Made by a program: the position numbers and the translations under genes. 64,000 nucleotides of DNA from Anabaena minutissima FACHB-250 (lineage in GTDB: Bacteria; Cyanobacteriota; Cyanobacteriia; Cyanobacteriales; Nostocaceae). The stretch is from the NCBI RefSeq assembly GCF_014697125.1, contig NZ_JACJRG010000001.1, positions 533,337-597,336 of the forward strand. Direction: 5' to 3'. Below the pieces are notes generated by a model. The model did no database searches, had not been told where the DNA came from, and worked only from the letters and a program-made list of their open reading frames with translations. Positions 55,857 through 64,000 of the stretch are shown here, piece after piece. Within the stretch, counting starts at the first letter, position 1. Each line of letters starts with the position of its first letter.

Positions 55857-57466
55857 TATTGAATTAATGTTCTTATTTGGGGTGATTCCAAGGGTAAGGT
55901 AATCGTGAATACAGATCCTGCTCCTAGTTCACTTTCTAGGGTAATTTGTCCCCCGTGTGCTTCAGCAATGACTTGCACAATGGATAATCCTAACCCAGCA
56001 CCGTCAGAACGACGGCGACTGTTTGCAGCACGAGCAAAACGCTGAAAAATTCTCTGTTGATCAGCTGGTGCAACACCTACTCCTGTGTCACGTACCCAAA
56101 AGCTGATTTTACCCCGATGAATCATTGAACCCAAAGCAATTATATCAGTGTTGTTTGTATGTTGAGTAGCATTTTGTGCCAAATTCATCATGGCCTGAGT
56201 CAGACGTTGACGGTCTCCAACAATTTTACCTCTGGCAACAGCTTCAAGTCGCCAGTTGCGATCGCCAAGCCCTTTAACTTTAGCAAATAATTCTTCAGTT
56301 AAAATGCGAACATCAACTGTTTCTAACTGCAAAAAATCTGGACGCTCCGCCTTTGCTAGTAACATCAAATCATTGACAAAGCGGTTCATCCGTTCTAACT
56401 CATCCATTACTATAGATAGAGTTTCCTGTATTTCCTGCGGGTCACTACCCATCAATTCTAAATGACCACGAATAATAGTAATAGGTGTGCGCAGTTCGTG
56501 TCCAGCATCGTTAATGAAATTGTGTTGACTGGTAAAAGCTTCTTGCAACCTATCCATCATGTCATTAAAAGTAGCTCCTAATTCTGCTAGTTCTCCACTA
56601 CCATCTATAGTGATGCGTTGATTTAAATCTGTTTCAGTAATTGTGCGAGCCGTCTGAGTTAGTAAGCGCAAAGGTGCAAGAATTTTTCCCGCAGCAAACC
56701 AAGCTAAAACTAAAGCAAATAGCACAACAACTACACTCACCTGAACAATCACTGCTAAAGCTTTTAAGACTTCTCCACGTTCCCCAGCCGTGGTGTGAGC
56801 AACGACTAACACTCCCATAACTTCGCCGTCAATTTTTACAGGTTGAGCTAGATAAAGGATACTATCAACTTCACTACCAAGGATGACCTTTTCTCCTTGT
56901 GCTGGTTTTGTTAACCTTGCCCAGTCTAGAATTATTTTTGCATCTCTATCCATTTCTTTTGGTCTAGCTCTCGGACTTGATTTATAAAATCTTTCGTCCA
57001 TTAACGCAATCAAAAATGTATCATCTTCTGGGAGTTGATTGCCTAAGAAAGCATCAAAAAAATTTCTTAACTCTGTTTTTGTCCTTGGGGGTTTCCGTAG
57101 ACGGGTATCATTGTTTCTAAGTTTATCAATAACTTCAATAATTTCTTCATCCAGAGGCTCAGAATTGTTACTTGCACCCCTAATTAATTGCTCAAATATT
57201 TCTATCTTTTCTCTTGCTTCATCATTTACACGTTGATCAACTTGTGCATATAAAGCCTGACGGATTGCAGGAATAAAAACCAGAAAAATCACAAATAAAA
57301 TTATCGCATACCAGGACAAAATTCTTGTACGCGTAGCCCAAAAGAAGCCTCGACTATGTTTTATATATGTTTTAGCTATTGTAGTTTGATTGTTCAGCAC
57401 TAATCTCAGACTGTCGGGATTAAATAGAGAAACTTGAGATTTGTCTCTCTTTGGTTGTTTCCCCAT
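55856..57466 (-). CDS. Sensor histidine kinase (EnvZ/BaeS-like)
   Basis: 536 residues from ATG 57466; the frame extends to 57577 without improving the fold. Membrane helix 1 (SWYAIILFVIFLVFIPAI), periplasmic domain (about 80-240), helix 2, HAMP (LAPLRLLTQTARTITETDL), H-box HELRTPITIIRGHLE, N-box NLAQNATQHT, and G-boxes DTGVGV and GAGLGLSIV. It phosphorylates an OmpR-type regulator in the family, but none is adjacent upstream, where IS debris begins. Coupled to the PepSY-like lipoprotein downstream. Confidence 0.88.
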   Translation of the reverse strand: MGKQPKRDKSQVSLFNPDSLRLVLNNQTTIAKTYIKHSRGFFWATRTRILSWYAIILFVIFLVFIPAIRQALYAQVDQRVNDEAREKIEIFEQLIRGASNNSEPLDEEIIEVIDKLRNNDTRLRKPPRTKTELRNFFDAFLGNQLPEDDTFLIALMDERFYKSSPRARPKEMDRDAKIILDWARLTKPAQGEKVILGSEVDSILYLAQPVKIDGEVMGVLVVAHTTAGERGEVLKALAVIVQVSVVVVLFALVLAWFAAGKILAPLRLLTQTARTITETDLNQRITIDGSGELAELGATFNDMMDRLQEAFTSQHNFINDAGHELRTPITIIRGHLELMGSDPQEIQETLSIVMDELERMNRFVNDLMLLAKAERPDFLQLETVDVRILTEELFAKVKGLGDRNWRLEAVARGKIVGDRQRLTQAMMNLAQNATQHTNNTDIIALGSMIHRGKISFWVRDTGVGVAPADQQRIFQRFARAANSRRRSDGAGLGLSIVQVIAEAHGGQITLESELGAGSVFTITLPLESPQIRTLIQ

Positions 57467-57667
57467 ATAAACTATAACTTTGTGGGCTTTATACGTGTTA
57501 AAGATTGGGATTTGAAATATTAACTTTAAAAGCCCAATCTTTACATCCAAAATTCCGGTCATATAGGGAACACACACATCTTACGACAGAATTTATATTC
57601 TGTAGATCAGGCAAAAAGGTTACAATCGAACCTATAGCGTTGATTCATCACATCGGGTATATCGTAG

Positions 57668-58195
57668 CCGCCTCCTTGCTTGCGGGGAGGCGGTTAGGGC
57701 AGAGTTATTTTAACCCACTCAACCGATAAACACTGTATGTTTATTAGTTTCTAATTATCAGATGAAAAAATCATGAAGCTTTGATGAGAAAATTCTCATC
57801 TAGCACCCCCAGGAGACTCACGCCACAACGTTCGCGTAGCGTTCCGCAGGAAAGTTTGGCGGCAAATGGTATGGTCGAACCTTGGCGAAGATGACCGATG
57901 GTTTCCCAGTTCTAAACGCTGTGGTAACTGCGGTCACGTTGTTGAGAAATTGCCGTTGAATATCAGGGAGTGGGATTGCCCAAATTGTGGGGCGCACCAC
58001 GACCGGGACATCAACGCAGCTAAAAATATCTTGGCGGTGGGACACACCGTTGCAGTCTGTGGAGCGAACATAAGACCTCTTGGGCATGAGTCTAAAGGGC
58101 AGTTGCAAAAAACCCGTAAGGGAAGGAAACAGAAACCTAAGTCGTGAGTCTTAGGAATCCCCCGCTACACCAACAAGGGTTAGCGGCGGGAGGAT
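57668..58195 (+). mobile_element. Internally deleted TnpB-type element
   Basis: An 8-bp perfect hairpin at 57668-57693 (CCGCCTCC/GGAGGCGG) resembles the left end of IS200/IS605-type elements. An imperfect hairpin at 58160-58190 (CCCGCTA... TAGCGGCGGG) resembles the right end. Between them only the last quarter of a tnpB gene remains, beginning beside a dispersed GCGTAGCGTTCCGC repeat. A non-autonomous derivative. End positions are approximate. Confidence 0.6.
57852..58147 (+). pseudogene. tnpB: Truncated, frameshifted tnpB (C-terminal zinc-ribbon end)
   Basis: One frame reads KFGGKWYGRTLAKM (57852-57893). After a one-base deletion at about 57893 the next frame reads DRWFPSSKRCGNCGHVVEKL, then CPNCGAHHDRDINAAKNIL, the TnpB zinc ribbon and RuvC-III Asp. 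The N-terminal three quarters are missing. A 93-codon frame starting at 57866 is the shifted version of this remnant, not a gene. Unlike the intact TnpB at 30991, this one had the Cys4 zinc finger, so it belongs to a different group. Confidence 0.8.
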
Positions 58196-58650
58196 GTGCG
58201 CGACCTGAACTGGTCATTTGGAACGGGATACCAAATCCCCTGGAGCTTTTCACCTCCAGCCCTCATAGAAAAAACTCTCTGAGTCCGGCTACTTCCAAAG
58301 TAAGTAATGAAACGGAAGGAATGCAAGCCCTAAAAGAAGCCGAAACTGCTAGGGATTAAGCGGTAAGGAGCGAGAGGGAATAGATGGAAGGATGAACAAG
58401 GTCTAAGCTGCTGATTAAACTGCGTGATTCGCCAAACAGCCAAATTATCCCTGCTAGGCTGTGACCAAAAAGGTAGGTAGGTAGGTAGGCTTCGTAACTA
58501 TATCCTTTACGAAGCGTGAAAACAAAACCCCTACCGCAGATATGTAAGGTGCAATTCAGTTCCTATATTATTCAAGGATTAGTAAATCTGCATCAGGTGA
58601 AAATTACTAATACTGGTATGGGATTTTATCTGGAATTGGAGTCTAAAAAA
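58196..58650 (+). mobile_element. Group II intron, 5' ribozyme fragment (reverse transcriptase lost)
   Basis: Starts GTGCGCGACCTGAACTGG, matching the GTGYG 5' consensus of bacterial group II introns. It continues through GC-rich, stem-forming sequence resembling domains I-III of cyanobacterial introns (GGAACGGGATACC; AGCGGTAAGGAGCGAGAGGG; CTTCGTAACT...ACGAAGCGTG; ACCCCTACCGCAG). There is no intron-encoded protein, and no domain V hairpin was found before the next gene. A GGTAGGTAGGTAGGTAGG run lies near 58471-58488. Assignment rests on motif recognition; the 3' limit is approximate. Confidence 0.6.
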
Positions 58651-58831
58651 TGAAGTATAAACCTCCAGTGGTAAAATATCCTATCAAATTACAAAAGGGT
58701 AGTTCTAAAAAGATAGTTTATCAAACTATCAATTCAAAAAAACTCAAGAATTAATTCCAAAAACATTCGTTTTGTGTTGAAAATTGATACCGCAAAGCGG
58801 TTTGTTAATGAAAATAGTAAGGTACTGAAAA

Positions 58832-59890
58832 ATGGTACAAGCAATTGCGCCAAACGAAACATTTCTCGCAGATGCAGTAGTTGAACATTACAACTTTTCC
58901 AAACTAAATAAAACTCGGATTAGCTGCAAAATTCAACTCAAGAAAGCCACAAAATCAAATGCTCCCAAATGGACTGATGTGTTGAATGAAGGAGAAGAAT
59001 CAGACTTGCTGAAGGTCAAATCTTCCGAAGTTGGTTTGAAAGGAATCAAAGTTTTCAAAGCTTTGGACGAAGCTGCTAGCCAATTGAGGCAAGAAATAGC
59101 CTCAGTTCAAGAGTGGATAACCAGCGACAACGGTGATTGGATTTGTCCTATAGACCTTGCCCCCTTGGTCTGGAGTCAGTTGCTCAATATTAAAGACGCG
59201 ATCGCTCCCGAACTTCGTGCTGGACTCAAAAACGACTACGAGCAAGGCTTGGCTGATTATCAAGAGCGGATCAAAAGCTTCATCTCGCTAAATGTATGGG
59301 AACTACCCCAAGACAAACAAGAGGAAGTTAAGGCGAATCTGATCAAGGCGTTCCCGACTCTCCCTGAATTGGAAGATTATTTGCAAGTTGTGATTGGTCG
59401 TCCGGTGATCATCCCGGCACTGTCCGAGCAACTTAACTCTAAACAAGCCAAGTGTCTTCAACAAATTACGCAATTTATCCAACAATACGACCAAAACCTA
59501 GAACAAAGGTTGCGGGAAGCAGCAGTAGCCGGTGGTGAACAACTAGCTGCACAGTTGCTAGAAGAGTTGGCTGACTGGCAACCAGGACGAAAGCCCGTAC
59601 AGTTCAAGCGCAAGATGTCCAAGCATCTTCAAAAAGTGCAGGTGCTGCTGGCGAATGCTAGTCCTGAAGTTGGCGGTAGTTTGCAACAGATGATGGAGCA
59701 TTTGGATTCCATCGTCAATGACCCAGCGATCGCAGAAAAGAACTTGGGTTCAGAAGGGCGCAGTCAGTTGCAGCAGAAGATTGATTCCATTTATTCCAAA
59801 CTCGTAGATGAGCAGCACAATCTGCAAAGGCTGGCCAGCGAGGATGTTGGGTTAACTCAAGCCACTGTGAAATCGTTCAAATTTCGGTAG
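58832..59890 (+). CDS. Unknown helical protein, 352 aa
   Basis: An intact 352-residue soluble, largely alpha-helical protein with strong Gln/Leu/Glu content and a basic segment near 255-275 (PGRKPVQFKRKMSKHLQKVQ). The N-terminal 60 residues look like a beta-rich ssDNA-annealing or DUF3150-type start, but I cannot assign a family. HIP1 sites are present, so it is not very recent DNA. Flanked on both sides by mobile-element debris. Phage or plasmid ancestry is possible but unproven. Confidence 0.6.
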   Translation: MVQAIAPNETFLADAVVEHYNFSKLNKTRISCKIQLKKATKSNAPKWTDVLNEGEESDLLKVKSSEVGLKGIKVFKALDEAASQLRQEIASVQEWITSDNGDWICPIDLAPLVWSQLLNIKDAIAPELRAGLKNDYEQGLADYQERIKSFISLNVWELPQDKQEEVKANLIKAFPTLPELEDYLQVVIGRPVIIPALSEQLNSKQAKCLQQITQFIQQYDQNLEQRLREAAVAGGEQLAAQLLEELADWQPGRKPVQFKRKMSKHLQKVQVLLANASPEVGGSLQQMMEHLDSIVNDPAIAEKNLGSEGRSQLQQKIDSIYSKLVDEQHNLQRLASEDVGLTQATVKSFKFR

Positions 59891-60035
59891 AAAAAAGTGA
59901 TGCCCTGAGAATTTCGGGGCATTGCACTCAAGCTAGTACTCTGTCAATTTTGAATTGAAGGATAAAGACGCTTGAGAACTTCTCGTTTTAATTTGAACTG
60001 ATTAGGCGATCGCTTCGCGGATAGTTTTTGGAATA

Positions 60036-60442
60036 ACTCAAGAAGAGAATTATGTCATTGTTGAAAATACTGGTGTTCAATTCATCACTTTTTCTACTCA
60101 GAAAACTGCACTCTCTCAAACTCATTTAGATGGTAGTCGTATCAAAAAATCGCTGTCCCAGAGAGTTCATAGAGATGTGACAGGAATTGTTATGCACCGT
60201 GATATTTTCAGTGCATTTCTGAGTAGATACGTTAATGAGGATGATACTTGTCATTGCAGGATGCTGTGAACCAGTATCCGGGGTTGGAGCCAATTTTAAG
60301 GTCGGCATGGCAATAATATCAAACAAACTGCGAACAAGTAAGCGCGTCTGAAAGTAGGCTATCTCATTTACCCTCAGAGCAGTTCGATCTAAAAGGCAAA
60401 AGCGTTAACCAGATAGCTATTAAGCGCGAAAAGTTAGCGTGA
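60036..60442 (+). pseudogene. Transposase C-terminal remnant with frameshift and stop
   Basis: Frame one (60036 onward) reads SLSQRVHRDVTGIVMHRDIF and FSAFLSRYVNEDD, then stops at about 60270. Shifting frame near 60250 restores QDAVNQYPGLEPILRSAWQ, a TAA, then YQTNCEQVSASESRLSHLP and more to a TGA at 60440-60442. This looks like the C-terminal third of a cyanobacterial IS200/IS605-related transposase (TnpB-like or accessory). At least one frameshift and one nonsense change. The stretch 59891-60035 shows nothing else. Confidence 0.65.
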
Positions 60443-60452
60443 ACTTTGCTTG

Positions 60453-60482
60453 AATCCGCGTCACTTTAGTGCGCGGAGTGGC
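60453..60482. repeat. Right-end hairpin of the dead transposon
   Basis: GAATCCGCGTCACTTTAGTGCGCGGAG contains two nested inverted pairs (CCGCG/CGCGG and CAC/GTG around TTTA). It lies just after the transposase remnant stop, resembling the right-end hairpins of TnpB-type elements such as 32252-32272 in this window. The sequence between here and 60700 has no gene. Confidence 0.5.
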
Positions 60483-60800
60483 TCAAATCAATCAACTTGA
60501 AATTATCTCTCAAGTTGGCGATCGTCTACGGTGGGAGCTTGCGCCATCGCTCGTCTGATTGCTGATGTTGTGAAAATAGCAGAGTTTCCTCCCAATCCTT
60601 GAGCGTTTTCCAAAACCATCGTCTACCATTACGCTTGATGTGCTTGGAGATTTGAAAAAACTACTCCTGTTATAAATATTTATGAGAAATATTTAAGGTT
60701 ATTTGTATATTGATTAGTGCCAGTAAAATTACTGTTTAATTCTAGGTTAAGAATTAGACCTATTCTCCCACGACAAATAAAAATTAGAAGGAAAAATAGT

Positions 60801-62255
60801 GTGAAACGCCAGTCTCCAAAATACTATAGGCTACTTATTTTATTTGCCTGTACGGTGTTTATTGCCTTTACAGGGCAAGTAGCACTCGCCCAATATAATT
60901 ATCGTTGGGGCAATCAAGATAGACAACAAGTAGAACTGATTGTCGGTGGTGATTTTGTGGTCACAATGAATGACGCACAACCCGTAATTAAAAACGGTGC
61001 AGTTGCGCTCAAGGACGGCAAAATTGTTGCTGTAGATACACTTGACAAAATTCAAGCATCTTACAAAGCATCTAAAAGATTACCCGGCGAAGGTATGGTA
61101 CTGATGCCGGGGCTGGTCAACGGACACTCTCATACAGCAATGGTTTTGTTTCGCGGTTTAGCGGACGATTTAAGCTTACAAGATTGGCTACAAAATTACA
61201 TATTTCCCGCAGAAGGACGCTTCGTTAATGAAAATTTCATTCGTGTTGGTGAAGAACTAGCTTGTTGGGAAATGATTAGTGGTGGCACTACAACGTTTGT
61301 TGATATGTACTTCAAACCGGATGTTGCAGCTAGAGTAGTTGAGCGATGTGGCTTGCGGGCTGTAATTGCACCTTCATCTATAGATTTCCCCAGCCCTGGT
61401 TTTCGCGGTTGGGATGATGCGTTTGCTGCGGCAGTAGATTTCGTGAAAAGTTGGAAAGGACGAAACTCACGAATTATTCCAGCCCTAGCACCACACGCGC
61501 CTTATACTGTCTCGCCAGAGCATCTAACACAGGCTATACAGGCGGCACGTCAATATGATGTGCCATTGACAATTCATCTGGCAGAGACACAAACCGAAGT
61601 CCAAGACATTCAACAACGCTATAATGCTACCCCAGTAAAACATTTAGAAAATATTGGTTTCCTGGAACCCCGCGTTTTTGCTGCTCATGTAGTCTGGCCT
61701 AACGAAAGTGAAATTGCACTAATGGCAAAACATGGTGTTGGTGTGATTCATAATCCTGAATCAAATTTAAAGCTGGCTTCTGGCTTTGCACCAGTTCCGG
61801 CAATGGTGCGGGCGGGAATTCAAGTTGGTCTGGGTACGGATGGTGCTGCATCGAATAATGATTTAGATATGTGGGAAGCAATTCGTCTTACTGCTCTTAT
61901 CCATAAAGGCACAACCCTCAACCCCACTACTTTACCGGCTAAGACAGTTTTACGGATGGCAACCTTGGGAGGTGCAGAAGCTCTCGGTTTGGCAGATAAA
62001 ATTGGTGCAATTAAGGTGGGGCTTCAAGCAGACTTAATTCAAGTAGACCTGACATCTGCACACCTGACTCCTCTTTACGATGTAATTTCTCATCTCGTTT
62101 ATGCAGCGAAAGCCCAAGATGTTAATACTGTAATTGTAGATGGTCAGGTTCTTATGTCTGGGCGTAAGGTATTCACGGTTAATACAGAGCAAATTCGGCG
62201 TGAAGCCATCAGAATCGGTGAACAAATTCAAGCCGAGTTACGACCATCAAATTAG
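60801..62255 (+). CDS. Exported amidohydrolase (MtaD/SAH-deaminase, TRZ/ATZ family)
   Basis: 484 residues from GTG 60801, which has AAGGA eight bases upstream and begins a signal peptide (YRLLILFACTVFIAFTGQ, then VALAQ); the frame extends to GTG 60717. The catalytic amidohydrolase barrel follows: NGHSHTAMVLFRG, IHLAETQTEVQDI, VIHNPESNLKLASG, GLGTDGAASNNDLDMWE. Relatives deaminate S-adenosylhomocysteine, methylthioadenosine or oxidised purines, using one metal bound by HxH, His and Asp. Most are cytosolic, so an export signal is unusual. Substrate unknown. Confidence 0.85.
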   Translation: MKRQSPKYYRLLILFACTVFIAFTGQVALAQYNYRWGNQDRQQVELIVGGDFVVTMNDAQPVIKNGAVALKDGKIVAVDTLDKIQASYKASKRLPGEGMVLMPGLVNGHSHTAMVLFRGLADDLSLQDWLQNYIFPAEGRFVNENFIRVGEELACWEMISGGTTTFVDMYFKPDVAARVVERCGLRAVIAPSSIDFPSPGFRGWDDAFAAAVDFVKSWKGRNSRIIPALAPHAPYTVSPEHLTQAIQAARQYDVPLTIHLAETQTEVQDIQQRYNATPVKHLENIGFLEPRVFAAHVVWPNESEIALMAKHGVGVIHNPESNLKLASGFAPVPAMVRAGIQVGLGTDGAASNNDLDMWEAIRLTALIHKGTTLNPTTLPAKTVLRMATLGGAEALGLADKIGAIKVGLQADLIQVDLTSAHLTPLYDVISHLVYAAKAQDVNTVIVDGQVLMSGRKVFTVNTEQIRREAIRIGEQIQAELRPSN

Positions 62256-62512
62256 CTATTGTTTTTCAATATGGGCTATGAGGCTTATCATGTCTGCATT
62301 GTAGCCCTAATTACCACAAAATTTCCAGGATTAGTTTGGAGAAAAAAAGGGTAGCTGCTCACTGTTAGCATCTTGAAAATCAGCAATAGCGCGGCGAAAA
62401 CTAGATCTGACTTTTCCCGTTAAGTCTTAAAAAGCTTACTAGCAAAGGATTTAAGTAACAGCAAAGTATATACGGTACACTAATTGAAATTCTGTGCTAA
62501 AGGTGACGAGCA

Positions 62513-63264
62513 ATGCTGGACTGGTGGGAGAAAAATTTTGCGACCTGTGAGTTGGGAGATCGCCGATTGAATGAGCGTGCAATGTCGATAGGCTATGCTC
62601 TGAGCCTTGGGTTTGGCAAAGCATTGTCAGAAATCTTCAGTAGTGGAACAGTACTCAAGAGAGCTTACGAGTTTTTGCCAACCCCAAAGTGGAATTTACC
62701 AAGTTAATAGAGCCGCACTGTTTGATGACGGGAGAAACTGTTGCATAATATGATGTAGTGCTGTGTGTCGGAGACACTACTTTTCTTGATTATGGCAGCA
62801 TTGAAGCTAAAAAAGAAGGTTACGGTCCAATTGGTAAGGGTGGTAACGGTTTAATATTACACAGCGCTTTAGCTATAGAACCTGAAAAAGGTCAGTCCCT
62901 TGGTCTGTTATGGCAAAAACTTTGGAATCGAGAGCCAAAACAGAAACCACCAAAAGATGAAACCCCGACACAAAAGAAAATTCGACTTGCACAAACCCGT
63001 AAAGAAGCCCGAAAACGCCCCTTTGAGCAGAAAGAATCTTACCGATGGGTAGAGGCACTTACTACTGTAGAAAACCGTGTAAGTAAGTCCACTCGTGTGA
63101 TTCATGCTTTTGACCGGGAAGGTGATATAACAGAAGTTTTCGACCAAGTTCGTCAACTTCAGCACACAGGAGTTTTGGTACGTGCGGCTCATAACCGCAG
63201 TTTAGATTCTGATAGCGAGCGTCTCTGGTCGAAATTAGAACCCACATTTCGCACTTCAGCTTGA
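62513..63264 (+). pseudogene. Broken IS4-family (Tn5-like) transposase
   Basis: The N-terminal 58 codons (WEKNFATCELGDRRLNERAM) are a Tn5-type transposase DNA-binding domain. A one-base deletion near 62687 shifts the frame. In the restored frame a TAA at 62746-62748 interrupts before DVVLCVGDTTFLDYG, the first DDE Asp, and HAFDREGDITEVFDQ, the second. The gene ends abruptly at RTSA* (63264), lacking the C-terminal Glu domain. Two apparent smaller ORFs (62513-62707 and 62758-63264) are parts of this one gene. Confidence 0.82.
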
Positions 63265-63461
63265 AGTATAATTAAACTACATGAAAATCAAACCCAAAAT
63301 AATAATTTTTAAGCCGATGTAAGTATCAAAAAAATAAATTAAGCAGTAAAAAACTCCAGCTTTGATATTTTGTTGAAAAAGCTAGTCATCGAAAAATATT
63401 TAATTTTAATTTATGTTCAATTATGAGAACAGAAATATGTCCCCTAATTAATTAGATATTT
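63265..63461. other. AT-rich spacer between two broken transposases
   Basis: About 200 bases, very AT-rich, no ORF. It probably contains the terminal sequence of the IS1634-like fragment to its right and the scar where the IS4-like gene was cut, but I could not define either end. Confidence 0.4.
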
Positions 63462-63956
63462 TTAGGTTAAAAAATAGTATTCTTGACAAGAAGTAGGAAG
63501 AAACTTCAAGATTCGACAACGTTCATCTGTCAGGTTAATAATTTGTTTAACTCCTGCTGTAATCAGAACATGAATCCCCTGAAAACATTGAAATATCCAT
63601 CGTAAAGTATGACGCTCGGTTAATTTATTAATTTGATTTTTAACTGTGGCTTTTTCGGCTTTTAAAGCACTTCTTAGTTGTCTTTGTCCTAGATTATAAA
63701 CCAACAGACACAATCCCATTAACATCATCATTGTCTCTATTTTTTCAGGGTTTTTTACAAACAAACTATCTGCAAAAAACAAGGAGTCTTTCAGAAATCT
63801 AAATCCTCTTTCACATGATTGCTGTGCCTGATATTCAACAATCATCTCTTCATGGCTTAATTCGGCTTCATCTAAAATATTTGTTGCCTCACTTCTTGCA
63901 CCTGGAAATAGAGATGTCAAAACCACAACTACGTGTAAGGGTAGCGAGGCGTTCAA
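63462..63956 (-). pseudogene. IS1634-family transposase C-terminal fragment
   Basis: From about residue 23 it reads ATNILDEAELSHEEMIVEYQ and ERGFRFLKDSLFFADSLF, then LRWIFQCFQGIH, and ends LPTSCQEYYFLT, the C-terminal end of IS1634-type DDE transposases including the catalytic Glu region. Upstream of the ATNILDE segment the sequence changes to unrelated text (LHVVVVLTSLFPGARSE), and stops occur at about 63983, so the N-terminal part is lost or beyond a rearrangement. The TTG start is not a real start. Confidence 0.75.
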
Positions 63957-64000
63957 TCTTAAGTAAAAGAAGAGACACGACTATTTGGGGAAAAATAGAT

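Noticed and set aside
58144..58359. 71-codon frame after the TnpB remnant
   Set aside because: Lies across the group II intron 5' region, whose RNA structure explains its composition.

Overview
The window looks like chromosome from a filamentous, heterocyst-forming cyanobacterium (Nostoc/Anabaena/Calothrix type). The signs are dense GCGATCGC (HIP1) octamers, heptanucleotide tandem repeats between genes (AGGTGAC, ACTCAGC, CCCTGTC), a devBCA-type exporter operon, a CcmP beta-carboxysome shell protein, a PEP-CTERM protein, multi-GAF cyanobacteriochrome-type and serine/threonine plus histidine hybrid kinases, and many decayed insertion sequences. No rRNA, tRNA or CRISPR array was seen.

Left edge (1-6648): a tightly packed, all-plus-strand operon of about eleven mostly unrecognised genes, with ATGA/TAATG start-stop overlaps and almost no HIP1 sites. 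It contains a LamG-like fragment, a Cys-rich protein, a small coiled-coil protein, an 805-residue coiled-coil protein with one membrane segment, several compact beta-rich proteins, a membrane-anchored coiled-coil protein and a small putative DNA-binding regulator. It has the gene architecture of a virion or particle-assembly module, but no hallmark phage gene is visible. It is the best candidate here for an undescribed system.

Housekeeping and envelope region (6.8-37.3 kb): a HAD phosphatase, devBCA (minus strand), a membrane-anchored Ser/Thr kinase, a PEP-CTERM protein, MurJ, a five-GAF histidine kinase carrying DXCF-type bilin-binding cysteine pairs, pentapeptide-repeat proteins, an LCP cell-wall ligase divergent from a mannose-1-phosphate guanylyltransferase, a UbiB-like kinase, an ABC-2 exporter pair, a TnpB element, YtxH and DUF948-like envelope proteins, a TPM protein, precorrin-8X methylmutase and CcmP.

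Signalling and glycan region (37.4-57.5 kb): an FHA-PAS-GAF-GGDEF-EAL cyclic-di-GMP protein; a 1811-residue Ser/Thr kinase/ATPase/GAF/histidine kinase; a decayed gene; then a co-directional five-gene cluster of three glycosyltransferases, an MsbA-like ABC exporter and an APH-fold kinase, probably making and exporting a glycoconjugate. An SLH/OprB porin follows, then a sensor kinase translationally coupled to a PepSY-like lipoprotein.

Right end (57.6-64 kb): a mobile-element graveyard. It holds an internally deleted TnpB element, a 5' group II intron fragment joined directly to its right end, an unknown 352-residue gene, a broken transposase with its right-end hairpin, an apparently exported amidohydrolase, and broken IS4-like and IS1634-like transposases.
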